NCBI RefSeq assembly: GCF_002072155.1
Contig: NZ_BDIY01000019.1
Location: 1-64,000 of the forward strand
Source: Roseovarius sp. A-2
Lineage (GTDB): Bacteria; Pseudomonadota; Alphaproteobacteria; Rhodobacterales; Rhodobacteraceae
Direction: 5' to 3'
Length of the DNA stretch: 64,000 bases
A program made the position numbers and the translations under genes. Below the pieces are notes generated by a model. The model was given only the letters and a program-made list of their open reading frames with translations, searched no databases and was not told the DNA's origin. Of this stretch, positions 1-8,817 are shown piece by piece. How positions within the stretch are numbered: the first letter of the stretch is position 1; the number at the start of each line of letters is the position of its first letter.

Positions 1-140
1 AAAAGGCCCCATTCCGCCCTTGATCGGCAGACGCCTGACGACGCATATTGGGTAGGCTTGGAACAACAAGAAGCAGCATGAAACCTAAACCCGATACACC
101 TTAGAAAAGCTGCAAACATGTCCGAAAAGGTGGGACCACT

Positions 141-971
141 TCAATCTGCCTCGCCATCGATAACGATGCCGTCCACATATTCTGCAGCTTCCGTAAAGAC
201 TTCGCGGAACATGCCCTGATCTTCATCCGAAAGACCGTTCCACGCGGGCTGCGACATCGTCAGCCCGGAACTAGCAAGCATATGCCCGGTGAGGACAAGA
301 TAATCCTGCACCTCGAAAAGCTTCATAGCGCTAATCTGGGTGAAAGGATTTTCTTGCGCATCTACCACACCGTTTGACAGCGCGAGATAGACATCCGCGA
401 CGGGCAACGGAGTGCCAGTAGCTCCCAGCACAGTGGCCGCTTCGGGGTAGGGCGCAAAATTAACGACACGGAGCTTGAGTTTGCTAAAATCCTCAAGCGT
501 TGTCGCAGGGGTGTCGCCTGTAGTGATATGACGGAAACCGAAGGTATACAGACTCAGCTGTTCGACTTCGCAAGCGTCGCTAATATCTCCCAGCAGTGAA
601 GTATATACGTCACTCGCCTTGAACGCACGCCAATGATCGTAGTCCCGGAATGTATAGGGTGACAGCATCACGCCCGATGCGGGCAGGCAGTCGATGGCTG
701 TGTCCAGAGGCGCCATGTCAAGCGTTCCCAACTGAACAGCGGTAATCGCGTCACGGTAGCTCGCAAAGGTGCCTGACGGAAAGACCTGCAGCGCAAAGCG
801 TCCGTCAGACTTCTCCCGCAGAAGCTCATCGGCTTTCATCACTCCTAGATGCACCGGATGGTCAGTACTAAAGACGTGGGCTAGCTTGAACGTCTTTTCC
901 TGCGCCATGGCACTACCGGCAGCGGATATGGCAGCGATTGTCATCGCCATAACTATAGAATTCACTCTCAA
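141..971 (-). CDS. TRAP transporter DctP-type binding protein, C-terminally truncated
   Basis: Periplasmic substrate-binding subunit of a DctP-family TRAP transporter. The frame opens at a TTG with GGAGG seven bases upstream, better placed than the GTG two codons later, and encodes a signal peptide ending AGSAMA. Family hallmarks are FRDYDHW, LKLRVVN (the Arg that pairs with the ligand carboxylate) and VYLALSNGVVDAQENP. The intact relative at 12629 has 326 residues; this one stops at 276, so about 50 C-terminal residues (the last helices) are missing. No DctQ or DctM gene accompanies it in the window, and the 140 bases beyond the stop show no gene. It is probably a decaying or rearranged gene; the fold assignment is secure, function is doubtful. 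Confidence 0.8.
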   Translation of the reverse strand: MRVNSIVMAMTIAAISAAGSAMAQEKTFKLAHVFSTDHPVHLGVMKADELLREKSDGRFALQVFPSGTFASYRDAITAVQLGTLDMAPLDTAIDCLPASGVMLSPYTFRDYDHWRAFKASDVYTSLLGDISDACEVEQLSLYTFGFRHITTGDTPATTLEDFSKLKLRVVNFAPYPEAATVLGATGTPLPVADVYLALSNGVVDAQENPFTQISAMKLFEVQDYLVLTGHMLASSGLTMSQPAWNGLSDEDQGMFREVFTEAAEYVDGIVIDGEAD

Positions 972-1198
972 AATTCTTCCTCCCAGATTGCGTAACCTTT
1001 CATTCTCGTAACCTTGCGGAAAGAAAGGTTCCTTCGTTCTCGCCGATTAATGCAGATCAGGCAAACCGCATTGAGGTATATTAAGAATTTGACTTACTTA
1101 TACGTTTAGCAGTTCGATCCGGGTTGAGGTAAGCGGAGTCGCAGCTACGCACTAAACATTGTTCCGCGACAGGCCCGCACGACTAGAGCAAAGACCGA
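972..1198. other. Intergenic region before the truncated dctP
   Basis: AT-richer stretch between the truncated dctP (leftward) and the first IS6-derived element. It would hold the dctP promoter. I see no gene and no copy of the ACAAAT-type operator found in front of the other TRAP genes. Confidence 0.4.
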
Positions 1199-1554
1199 GG
1201 TGTTGTCACGTTAACGGGTCTGCGGTTTCTGGTTCATTGATCCGGGCGAAGGCGGTGTCGATGCAGCCACAAAAGATCAGCTACAAGGGGCTCAATAATC
1301 GAGCAGAGAACAGTCATTTGCCTTTCCGAAAACGAGAGCGGGTAATGCAAGGGTTCTGATCGCCGGGTAGTTTACAACGCTTCGTCTCGATGCAACCCGT
1401 AATTCCTTCTCCGTACCAGCCTGCCGTCGTTCCGCTCTCACCATCCGCTACCATCGGCTCAAAGCTTCCGAGGCGTTGAAATTCGCGGGACATGCCGCTT
1501 GATCAACGACCGGCATGCCAAATTGCAAACTCGGCGAGTTATCGTGACAAACGC
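1199..1554 (+). mobile_element. IS6-derived internally deleted element, copy 1
   Basis: About 356 bp with imperfect terminal inverted repeats: the left end reads GGTGTTGTCACGTTAAC and the right end, reversed, GCGTTTGTCACGATAAC. The middle encodes only the C-terminal part of an IS6-family transposase (KGLNNRAENSHLPFRKRER; the Glu of RAEN should be the last DDE residue), and this copy stops soon after MQGF. The left end is joined directly to that C-terminal segment, with the catalytic Asp residues and the helix-turn-helix removed. The same joint recurs in three other copies in this window, so it is a non-autonomous derivative rather than random decay. Confidence 0.75.
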
Positions 1555-1665
1555 ATTGGAACGGTTTCTGGTCGGACCGTTTTTCAAAACACCAGGCGTC
1601 GCGTCTATCAAAAGCTCGATCCCTTTGCGGCGGGTGAAGGCGGGACCGGCGCGGCTCGATTAGGA

Positions 1666-2055
1666 TCAGCGTGCGGCGGGGACCATCGCCAAAGCTTCGA
1701 CCTCGACCAGAAATTCGGGTTTGGTAAAGCCTGTGACGATCAGCAACGTCGATGCAGGTTTCACCGCGTGTGCGCGCACCAAGGCATCGCGTACCGCCAT
1801 ATAAGGCGCGAAATCCTCGCGGCGGGTGACATAGCCGGTAAAGCGCATCACATGGGAAAAATCCGCACCCGCTTCGGCCAGAATGACACGGATGTTCTCA
1901 AAACACATCTCGGCCTGTTCGCGAACATCCGCCGGAATCCGGCCATCGGGCGACATCGCCAACTGGCCCGAGGTGACGATCAATTGCCCCGCCTGAACGC
2001 CGTGTTCATAGGCACCGAAGGGGGCGGGCAGGCTATCGGGTGTCAGCCCCTTCAT
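1666..2055 (-). CDS. RidA/YjgF/RutC-family protein
   Basis: Small (129-residue) RidA-family enamine/imine deaminase or related hydrolase. The start at MKGLTPDSLPAPFGAY is chosen because its ATG overlaps the stop of the upstream TetR gene as ATGA. Typical features are the PxPFGxYEHGV opening, SGQLAMSPDGRIPADVREQAE and the C-terminal EVEALAMVP. A central Arg is present (VMRFTGYVT). RidA enzymes clear reactive enamine/imine intermediates; RutC, a relative, works in pyrimidine breakdown. As the last gene of a cluster with a RutR-like regulator and two amidohydrolases, it may process an unstable amino intermediate; that is inference. Confidence 0.85.
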   Translation of the reverse strand: MKGLTPDSLPAPFGAYEHGVQAGQLIVTSGQLAMSPDGRIPADVREQAEMCFENIRVILAEAGADFSHVMRFTGYVTRREDFAPYMAVRDALVRAHAVKPASTLLIVTGFTKPEFLVEVEALAMVPAAR

Positions 2056-2681
2056 ATGCGGCGACCTTTTTCGTCCATACCGCAGCGGCGCAAGAATAGC
2101 GCGGTCGCTTCGGCAGCGATGCGGTCCGCATCCATTGGCTGGCCGTCCGGTGCTTCCATCAACATACGCACCTGTGCTTCGTATTCGGCATAGTGCTGGG
2201 TGACGGCCCACATATTAATCTGGAACAGCAGCGGATCGACGGGTGCGATCTTGCCCGCGTCGATCCATCCGCGAATGGTGTTGTTGGCATCTTCGACAGA
2301 CGCGCTCAGCGGGGCCCAATGGTCGCTCATCTCAGGTGCGCCGCGCGCCATTTCATTAGCAAAAAATCTGGATACATCAGGGTGCTCCAACGCGTGTTCG
2401 ATTTTACGCCTGATGTAATGGGTGATTGCTTCGGCGGGGTTTTCCAACGAAGAAGAGAGCGAAAATAGCTCGCGCCAGTGCGACACGATATAGCCCAGAA
2501 CGTCCTGATACAGGTCTTCTTTCGAAGTGATGTAATAGTGCAATTGCGCCTTGGATATGCCTGCCGATTTCGCAATCGCTTGTGTCGATGTACCCGCCAG
2601 ACCGTTGCGCGCGAATTCGCGGATGGCCGCATCGCGGATCGCTTCTTGAATGGCGCTGCGGCGTATCTTTGCAGTGGTCAT
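2052..2681 (-). CDS. TetR-family regulator, RutR-like
   Basis: A 209-residue TetR-family repressor. The start is MTTAKIRRSAIQEAIRDAA, because the upstream extension lacks family similarity. The N-terminal helix-turn-helix spans about residues 15-60 (FARNGLAGTSTQAIAKSAGI, then KAQLHYYITSKEDLY). The C-terminal domain, with HPDVSRFFANEMARGAP and FQINMWAVTQHYAEYEAQV, resembles that of RutR/YcdC, which senses uracil and thymine. It overlaps ridA by ATGA and lies 117 bases downstream of the ABC binding-protein gene, so it may be both cotranscribed and separately expressed. Probably it regulates this cluster in response to a heterocyclic ligand. Confidence 0.85.
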   Translation of the reverse strand: MTTAKIRRSAIQEAIRDAAIREFARNGLAGTSTQAIAKSAGISKAQLHYYITSKEDLYQDVLGYIVSHWRELFSLSSSLENPAEAITHYIRRKIEHALEHPDVSRFFANEMARGAPEMSDHWAPLSASVEDANNTIRGWIDAGKIAPVDPLLFQINMWAVTQHYAEYEAQVRMLMEAPDGQPMDADRIAAEATALFLRRCGMDEKGRRI

Positions 2682-2798
2682 GGACGGTCCTTGGGTGATC
2701 ACAGGGAAGCCTGAAATGGCAGATATAGCACAAGCTTTACCGCGCACTAGCCGGGAAAGGGTGGCGCGCAGTTGACCCACGCCGCCGCCATGTTCCAA

Positions 2799-3809
2799 TC
2801 AGTTGCTTTTCAGCGCGGCCTTAATGTCCAGCCCGTGCCCCTTGTTGACGAACTGGCTGGTGGCCACTTTGGACAGATCAACAGCGCCCTCTTCGATAAT
2901 GCCGCTGGACACGGCCAGATCGTGAAACGCCTTGATCCGCTCTTGCGACATTGCACCGATCCCGTGTTCCAGCGCATCGCCGCTGTCGATGATCTCAAGC
3001 GCCTTTAGTTGGGCCACTTCCTTGTCCAGTTTTTCGACTGTCATCTCGGGGTTGGCCGCCATGATCGCATCGTACGCGGGCGTGTGATCGCCATAGAGAA
3101 AGTTCACCCAGCCCTCAATTGTGGCATCCACGAATCGCTGGACCAATGTGGGGTTCTCGTCGATCAGTTCCTGACGGGTTTCAAGCGTAGCAGCATAGGT
3201 GTTCCAGCCGTTATCGGCCAACAGGAACACATCAACGTCGGCACCTTGAGCGCGGGCATAAATGGGTTCCGCAGTGCCATAGGCCTGTTGAACCAATCTT
3301 TCGTCGGCCAGAAACTGGGCAAGATTATAGCCGTAGGGACGCAATTGTTCGTTTTTAAAGCCTAGGGCCTGCACCATCCATTCCCAAAAGCTGAACTGCC
3401 CGTCTTTTGATACCAGCACCGTGGGCGCATCCGACAGGGCGGCGAAATCGGAGTATTGCCCTTTGTGTGTCATCAACGCTTGGGGGTCTTTTTGATAAAA
3501 CGCAGCGACGACGGTGGTCGGAATACCGTTGCGCACGTTGTCAAAGGACAGCAACAGGTTGCCTGCCATCAGAAAGTCCAACCGCCCCGCCGAGAGCATC
3601 GGACGGTTGTTGACCTGCGGACCGCCGGGGCTGATTTCAACGTCTAACCCGTATTTTTCATAGGTGCCGTCGGCCAGCGCCTGATAGAACCCGCCGTGCC
3701 CGCCTTGGGCCAGCCAGTTGGTGCCCATCACGACCTTATCGTTGGCCCATGTGACCGTGGCAGAAAGCAGTGCGCAGGCGGCGGCGAATGCTGTAACTGT
3801 CTTCTTCAT
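2799..3809 (-). CDS. ABC transporter substrate-binding protein, NMT1/ThiY-like
   Basis: 336-residue periplasmic binding protein with a signal peptide (MKKTVTAFAAACALLSATVTWA). The opening of the mature chain (TNWLAQGGHGGFYQALADG, then YEKYGLDVEI) is the NMT1/THI5-like signature of ThiY, RibY and SsuA proteins, which bind pyrimidines, riboflavin or sulfonates. GGPQVNNRPMLSAGRLDFLMAG continues the pattern. Its start overlaps the stop of the FAD-oxidase gene as ATGA, and the matching permease and ATPase lie upstream in the same operon. ThiY-like proteins usually bind a pyrimidine-type ring, which fits the deaminase-like neighbour. The ligand is not known. Confidence 0.85.
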   Translation of the reverse strand: MKKTVTAFAAACALLSATVTWANDKVVMGTNWLAQGGHGGFYQALADGTYEKYGLDVEISPGGPQVNNRPMLSAGRLDFLMAGNLLLSFDNVRNGIPTTVVAAFYQKDPQALMTHKGQYSDFAALSDAPTVLVSKDGQFSFWEWMVQALGFKNEQLRPYGYNLAQFLADERLVQQAYGTAEPIYARAQGADVDVFLLADNGWNTYAATLETRQELIDENPTLVQRFVDATIEGWVNFLYGDHTPAYDAIMAANPEMTVEKLDKEVAQLKALEIIDSGDALEHGIGAMSQERIKAFHDLAVSSGIIEEGAVDLSKVATSQFVNKGHGLDIKAALKSN

Positions 3810-5197
3810 GCTGTTTCTCCTTGTCGGTGTTGGTCATCACGGCGCGCCATATCATCGGTCCAGCCGCGTGTTTTTCCGGGGTTCATCAGGCCATATGGGT
3901 CTGCCCGTTTTTTGAAATCGATCTGTGTGGTGTCGATTTCTTTCATGCCGCCATCTTCGATGGTGACGACATGGGGATCGAAAATTGTGCATCCGTCCGT
4001 CTGTTCCAGTTCGGCAATCAGGCGGTACATCTCTTCCTTGCCGCGATAGCGGACCAGAGGCAGGGCAAAAATCTGGATGTCGCCGTCCTGTCGCGCCATT
4101 TCGTGGTGCCAGAACATCTCGTCGCCGTGGCGTGCCATCTGTCGCATCACCAGATCAACGTCGAAGGGACGCGGATAGGCAACCTGCAGATAGGTCCAGC
4201 CCGGATCAACCTTGAGCGCCTGCAAAGTGGTATGGTTCCAGCCGCATTCATAGGCTGGTTGCAGGCCCGCTTCGCGGACCTTTTCCTTGGTCATGGCAAA
4301 GGACACATGCCCGCCCTGCGCTTCGGCCTCGGCTGTGAAACGGTCCATTTCATCCGGTGCCACCATCGCAAAAATAGCGTCGCGATCAGCTGGGAACAAA
4401 TCTCCGAATTTGGTGTAATAGGGGGCAAAGCGCCGCTCTACCGCTGTCAGCAAATAGCAATCCATCCCGCCTTTTTGCGCCAGTGTCGCAAAGTTCAGAG
4501 CGCGGTCATAACCGTCAAACAGGGCGGCGGTGTGAATCCAATCGGTCTTGGGCGTCAGGGCCAGACCCATTTCCACCACGATCCCATTGGTGCCATAGGC
4601 GTGCTGCACCTTCTGGATGTCGTCGCCGTGCAGTTCGATCACCTGTGGCTCTTTCTCAACGGTGATCACTTTGACATAGCTGACATTTCCCGGATCGCGC
4701 AGCATCCCGTGACGCAGCGATCCGATGCCGCCCGACCCACCTGCCAGAAATCCGCCAATCGTCGCCATCTGGCGGGTTGACGGGTACATCAGCAACTCTT
4801 GTCCGGTTTCGTGCGCTGCATCGTCCAGCCGCGAAATCCGCGCGCCAGCCTGTGTGCGCACATGGCCTTGGGTGATCTCCAGCACCTTATCCAGACGGGT
4901 TAAATCCATGATCACCCCGCCCTCCATCGGTACGCACTGGCCATAGTTTCCAGTTCCGCCACCGCGCAAAGTCAGGGGCAGTTTGTATTTGGCGATCAGC
5001 CCTGCCACCTTTATCACTTCCTCGACCGATTGCGGGACGACCAGCAGCTCTCCCAGTTTGTCGGTGAGTTGGTCGTTCAGGATCGGGCTGTACCAGAAAT
5101 AGTCGTGCGAGCGTGCTTCCAGATGTTTTTGGCCATCGTGAAAGCGAATGCCACCAAGTGCGGACTTAAAGTTATTCAGATCGGAAGTGCGGGACAT
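3806..5197 (-). CDS. FAD-linked oxidase (PCMH/GlcD type)
   Basis: 463-residue flavoprotein of the vanillyl-alcohol-oxidase/GlcD fold. The N-terminal PCMH FAD-binding domain shows LTLRGGGTGNYGQCVPMEGG (pyrophosphate-binding loop), ATIGGFLAGGSGGIGSLRHG and the following Tyr-rich strand; the C-terminal substrate cap ends near DPYGLMNPGKTRGW. I take the ATG at 5197, which overlaps the upstream amidohydrolase stop as TGATG; a TTG one codon earlier is possible. It presumably oxidises or hydroxylates a pathway intermediate. Its place between a deaminase-like enzyme and a binding protein suggests it acts on the transported compound. The substrate cannot be read from sequence. Confidence 0.85.
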   Translation of the reverse strand: MSRTSDLNNFKSALGGIRFHDGQKHLEARSHDYFWYSPILNDQLTDKLGELLVVPQSVEEVIKVAGLIAKYKLPLTLRGGGTGNYGQCVPMEGGVIMDLTRLDKVLEITQGHVRTQAGARISRLDDAAHETGQELLMYPSTRQMATIGGFLAGGSGGIGSLRHGMLRDPGNVSYVKVITVEKEPQVIELHGDDIQKVQHAYGTNGIVVEMGLALTPKTDWIHTAALFDGYDRALNFATLAQKGGMDCYLLTAVERRFAPYYTKFGDLFPADRDAIFAMVAPDEMDRFTAEAEAQGGHVSFAMTKEKVREAGLQPAYECGWNHTTLQALKVDPGWTYLQVAYPRPFDVDLVMRQMARHGDEMFWHHEMARQDGDIQIFALPLVRYRGKEEMYRLIAELEQTDGCTIFDPHVVTIEDGGMKEIDTTQIDFKKRADPYGLMNPGKTRGWTDDMARRDDQHRQGETA

Positions 5198-6375
5198 CAA
5201 AGGTCTCCATGAAAAGGGGACAAAACCGCACCGTCACGCCAGACACGCCGCACAGCAGAGGGGCGGCTGATCACATCGTTCAGGTCGGTTGCGTCAAAGT
5301 GGATGAAATCGGCAGGACCGCCAGAGCGAAGGCTCAGGTCGTGGCCCATCCATGCGGCGGGCCGTGCGCTGATCCCGTCCAGCCAGTCTTCGGGTGGCAG
5401 ATGACCCATCAGCACGCCCATTCTCAAAACGTCGATCAGGTCGTAGTCGCCATAAGGAAAGAACCCATCGCGCACATTGTCCGACCCGAGCATGACCGGA
5501 ACGCCAGCGGCGGCGGCCTCTCGTAAGGGCGCAAGACCCCGCAGACGGGGGGTGCGGCCTGGACCTGCATCCTGAAGATAGCTGTTGGCACCGGGCAGGA
5601 CGGTCAGGCCGATGCCCGCTTCGGCGGCGCGACCCAGCAGGGTTTCAACCTCGGCAGGGTCGCGCACGGACAGCGCACAGCCGTGTCCGCAAAGCACACG
5701 ACTCGCCATGCCGCGCCGTGCGGTCTCGTCGATGATCGCGTCGATGCCTTGCGCCTCTGTGTCCAGACCTTCATCGACGTGAAAGTCAAGATGCAGGTCG
5801 TGGGTCTCGGCCAGATCAAAAACGGTCTTGAGATGCGTTGCCAGATCATCGTTGCGATAGACAAAGGCCCCCAGAATGCCACCGTCACGACGTAAGGCCG
5901 GTGCGATGTCAGCCCCTATCCGGGCCAGATCATCCAGAGCCGTCAGCGACGACAGTTGCAGATCGACCCGCCCACGCCAATCCTGCGCCAGTTCGTTCAG
6001 AACGTGCCAGCTGCGCGGTGCATCGGCGTGGGACCAATCCACGTGGCTGCGCATCAGAGCTGTGCCGTGGTGATAGGCCTTGGCCAGTCCCTCTGTCGCG
6101 CGGTTGCGTAGATCCTCGTCGGTCCAGCGGGTCGCGTCCTGCCCCATAATCTCAATCGCATCAAACAGCGATTGCGCCCGATGCGGCATGCGCGGCGCTG
6201 TCATGGTTTTGTCCAGATGGGTGTGCACATCCGCCAACAGCGGCATCACGTATCCGCCGCCGCCCGTGGGCGTAGGACGCAGCGCCGTAATGCGCCCCGC
6301 CTCCTGCTCTAGATCCCAAAAGCCGCTTTGTCCGGCCAGAGTGATGCCTTGCAACCTTGCACGCTTGTCGGTCAT
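5197..6375 (-). CDS. Cytosine-deaminase-like amidohydrolase
   Basis: 392-residue metal-dependent amidohydrolase of the CodA/cytosine deaminase group. Metal and catalytic motifs are in order: HTHLDK, then DFHVDE (His plus catalytic Glu), then CGHGCALS, then GSDNVRDGF (metal Asp). The start is MTDKRARLQGITL, five bases after the permease stop. CodA relatives deaminate cytosine, isoguanine, creatinine or N-heterocycles, or hydrolyse related cyclic amides. Gene order with a creatininase-family enzyme and a ThiY-like transporter suggests a cyclic, nitrogen-rich substrate, but no specific one can be assigned. Confidence 0.85.
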   Translation of the reverse strand: MTDKRARLQGITLAGQSGFWDLEQEAGRITALRPTPTGGGGYVMPLLADVHTHLDKTMTAPRMPHRAQSLFDAIEIMGQDATRWTDEDLRNRATEGLAKAYHHGTALMRSHVDWSHADAPRSWHVLNELAQDWRGRVDLQLSSLTALDDLARIGADIAPALRRDGGILGAFVYRNDDLATHLKTVFDLAETHDLHLDFHVDEGLDTEAQGIDAIIDETARRGMASRVLCGHGCALSVRDPAEVETLLGRAAEAGIGLTVLPGANSYLQDAGPGRTPRLRGLAPLREAAAAGVPVMLGSDNVRDGFFPYGDYDLIDVLRMGVLMGHLPPEDWLDGISARPAAWMGHDLSLRSGGPADFIHFDATDLNDVISRPSAVRRVWRDGAVLSPFHGDL

Positions 6376-6380
6376 CAAAA

Positions 6381-7226
6381 TTAGCCCTCGCGCTTTATCT
6401 CGCTCTCGTGCCAGTGGCCAAGAACGGCGCGGGACAGCCACGCGGTGCTCAGGAAAATACTAACGCCCAGGACCGACACCAGAAACAATGCGGCAAACAT
6501 GCGGGGAATCTCGTTACGAAAGCTGGACTCAAGGATACGCGACGCAAGGCCGGTGTTCTGTCCCGCGGTGCCTGCCACAAACTCGGCCACCACCGCGCCA
6601 ATCAACGCCAGCCCGCCCGCAATTTTCAGGGCGGCCATGAAATAGGGCAATGCCGTCGGGATCAGCAGATAGCGCAGACGCTGCCATGGCGTTGCCTGAT
6701 ACAAGCGAAACATATCGCGCAGGTTATGGTCGGCACTGCGCAACCCGATGGCCGTGTTCGACAGGATCGGGAAAAACGCCACGATCCACGCACAGATCAG
6801 CAGGGCGGCGAACGTATTGCTGACATAGATCAGGATCAGCGGCGCAATGGCCACCACCGGCGTGACCTGAAGGATTACGGCAAAGGGAAACAGGCTCATT
6901 TCAATCGGGCGCGACAGGGCGAACAACATGCCCAAGACCACACCGCCGACAATTGCCAGAGCCAAGGCCATCAGCGTCAGCTTGACGGTAAACATCGCGC
7001 TTTGCATCAGGCTGGCCCCGTCTGTCACCAATGTTTTGGCAATCAGGCTGGGGGCGGGGATCAGGTAGTGCGGCACGTCATTGTACCAGACCAGAAATTC
7101 CCACACCCCCAGCGCAAAGGTGATCGCAGCAAGGGGCAGGATGTAGCGCAATCGCTGTTCACGGCGTTCGCGAATAATGCGCGGGTCCAGCTGTGCGGCG
7201 GGGGATTCAGTGGTTAAGGTCGACAT
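6381..7226 (-). CDS. ABC transporter permease (SsuC/RibX/ThiX type)
   Basis: 281-residue inner-membrane permease of the nitrate/sulfonate/taurine and pyrimidine-precursor ABC family. About six membrane segments are visible, and the EAA-loop region is FRLYQATPWQRLRYLLIPTALPYF. The start MSTLTTESP lies within the last 20 bases of the ATPase gene, so the two are translationally linked. It would pair with the ATPase at 7207-8013 and the binding protein at 2799-3809, although the three are separated by two enzyme genes. Such interleaving of transporter and enzyme genes argues for one uptake-and-degradation pathway. Confidence 0.87.
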   Translation of the reverse strand: MSTLTTESPAAQLDPRIIRERREQRLRYILPLAAITFALGVWEFLVWYNDVPHYLIPAPSLIAKTLVTDGASLMQSAMFTVKLTLMALALAIVGGVVLGMLFALSRPIEMSLFPFAVILQVTPVVAIAPLILIYVSNTFAALLICAWIVAFFPILSNTAIGLRSADHNLRDMFRLYQATPWQRLRYLLIPTALPYFMAALKIAGGLALIGAVVAEFVAGTAGQNTGLASRILESSFRNEIPRMFAALFLVSVLGVSIFLSTAWLSRAVLGHWHESEIKREG

Positions 7227-8013
7227 GGTCCATGGTCCCTTCCAGTGCTGTGCTGACACTGCGGCAGCTTTCTGCGTATTCCGGTGACATGCGGTAGGCC
7301 GCGTTGCGTGGATATCTCCCGCTGAGCGCTATATCATGCACCACACGTCCCGGACGGGCGGCCATGACAGTGACGCGGCTGGACAAATACACGGATTCAA
7401 ACACTGAGTGGGTCACAAAGATCACCGTCAGACCCAGCGATTTCCACAGGGACAGAACCTCGTCATTCAGCTTGGTGCGCGACATCTCGTCCAGCGCGGC
7501 AAAGGGTTCGTCCATCAGCAGCAGCTTGGGTTTTGTCACCATAGCGCGGGCGATGGAGACGCGCATCTTCATGCCGCCCGACAGTTCGCGCGGGTATGAT
7601 TTGGCAAAGTTTGCCAGCCCCACCATCGACAACGCCTCTTCGACACGGGTGCGGGCTTCGGCCTTGCTGACGCCTTGCAGTTTCAGCGGTAGATTGACGT
7701 TTTCAAAGACCGTGGCCCATGGCATCAACGTTGCCTCCTGAAAGACAAAGCCGATGTCGCTGCCTGTTGTGCTTTCGCCCGGACGGTGTCCGTTAACGGT
7801 GATTGTGCCTGCCGAGACCGACAACAGCCCCGAGATCATTTTCAATGCCGTGCTTTTTCCACACCCCGACGGGCCGAGGAAGCTGACAAATTCGCCTTGC
7901 CGGATCGTCAGTGACATATCTCGCACGGCGACGGTGCCATTGCCGAACCGTTTGTCGACATTGCGCATGTCGATCAGCGGCGTGTCGCCTTCGGGGGCTG
8001 GGATGGGTGTCAT
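7207..8013 (-). CDS. ABC transporter ATP-binding protein (SsuB/ThiZ type)
   Basis: 268-residue ATPase with Walker A GPSGCGKST, Q-loop VFQEATLMPW, signature ELSGGMKMRVSIARA, Walker B LLLMDEPFAALD and switch His in VTHSVFES. The LSGGM-K variant and PxLLLMDEPFAALDE are typical of nitrate/sulfonate/thiamine-pyrimidine importers. The start is three bases after the creatininase-family gene, and the 3' end overlaps the permease start by 20 bases. It powers the importer formed with the permease and the ThiY-like binding protein. Confidence 0.88.
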   Translation of the reverse strand: MTPIPAPEGDTPLIDMRNVDKRFGNGTVAVRDMSLTIRQGEFVSFLGPSGCGKSTALKMISGLLSVSAGTITVNGHRPGESTTGSDIGFVFQEATLMPWATVFENVNLPLKLQGVSKAEARTRVEEALSMVGLANFAKSYPRELSGGMKMRVSIARAMVTKPKLLLMDEPFAALDEMSRTKLNDEVLSLWKSLGLTVIFVTHSVFESVYLSSRVTVMAARPGRVVHDIALSGRYPRNAAYRMSPEYAESCRSVSTALEGTMDHVDLNH

Positions 8014-8016
8014 TGC

Positions 8017-8817
8017 TCAGACCTCCGGTTTGCTGTGCAGCCAGTCGGCTGGCATCGCGTCAATTTCGGCCATCGCCTCGGCCAGACGCGCAACCGCGTG
8101 ATCCAGCGTGGCTTCGCCCTTTTCGGCAGTGGCCAGATGCGCCTCGCCGCAGGCACCCGAGGGGCTAAGATCCTGGGTCTTCCACGCAGGCTTGCCCGCA
8201 CGGCTTAGGCCCAGATGAGTGGTTCCCTCGAACAAATCCTGCCCGCGCGACCGGAAATTGCGGGCTTGGGTCATGTCCACATTGTCCCCATCCAACGCCA
8301 GCATCACAGATGTTTCCATATCGCCTGCGTGAATGCCGTGGGTGCGTTCGGTTTCAGAATACACCCCGTCCGGCATGCCAAATCCGAACCAGTTCACCGA
8401 AAACACCAGCATATCGTGAGAGATACGCAATTGCCGCGCGGCTATGTCCATTACCGGAATGTTGCCGCCATGCCCGTTCAGCAGTACCAACTTGCGCACA
8501 CCCGCCCGCGCCACGCTAGCGCCGATTTCGCTCAGAATGCGGATCAGCGTTTCCGCCGTCAGCGTGAGGGTGCCCGGAAAGTCGATATGTTCGTCACTTT
8601 TGCAAATGGCCTGTGTGGGTAGAAAAATCACCGGGCTTTCATCGGGCAGAGCATCGGCCAATCGGTGCGCCACGCCTGTCACGGTGCAACTGTCAACGGA
8701 CATCGGCAGATGCGGCCCGTGCTGTTCAATCGCCCCGATAGGCAGAACCGCGATCAAGCGTTCGTGGTCGAGCGCCGCAAATTCACGCTGGCTGTGATCG
8801 GCCCAGAAACGTTTCAT
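8017..8817 (-). CDS. Creatininase-family amidohydrolase
   Basis: 266-residue protein of the creatininase (creatinine amidohydrolase) family. Metal-site motifs are all present: LPIGAIEQHGPHLPMSVD (Glu, His, Asp), LLNGHGGN and HAGDMETS (His, Glu). The start MKRFWADHS is preceded by AGGG; an upstream in-frame extension lacks family similarity. The family includes creatininase, formamidopyrimidine deformylases and other cyclic-amide hydrolases. It is the first gene of the leftward cluster, so the cluster promoter should lie between 8818 and about 9060. The combination with a cytosine-deaminase-like enzyme suggests two successive amide or amidine hydrolyses. Confidence 0.85.
   Translation of the reverse strand: MKRFWADHSQREFAALDHERLIAVLPIGAIEQHGPHLPMSVDSCTVTGVAHRLADALPDESPVIFLPTQAICKSDEHIDFPGTLTLTAETLIRILSEIGASVARAGVRKLVLLNGHGGNIPVMDIAARQLRISHDMLVFSVNWFGFGMPDGVYSETERTHGIHAGDMETSVMLALDGDNVDMTQARNFRSRGQDLFEGTTHLGLSRAGKPAWKTQDLSPSGACGEAHLATAEKGEATLDHAVARLAEAMAEIDAMPADWLHSKPEV

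Noticed and set aside
1492-2193. Long open frame on the plus strand opposite ridA and the TetR gene
   Set aside because: It is antisense to two clear family genes and has no protein-like pattern of its own.
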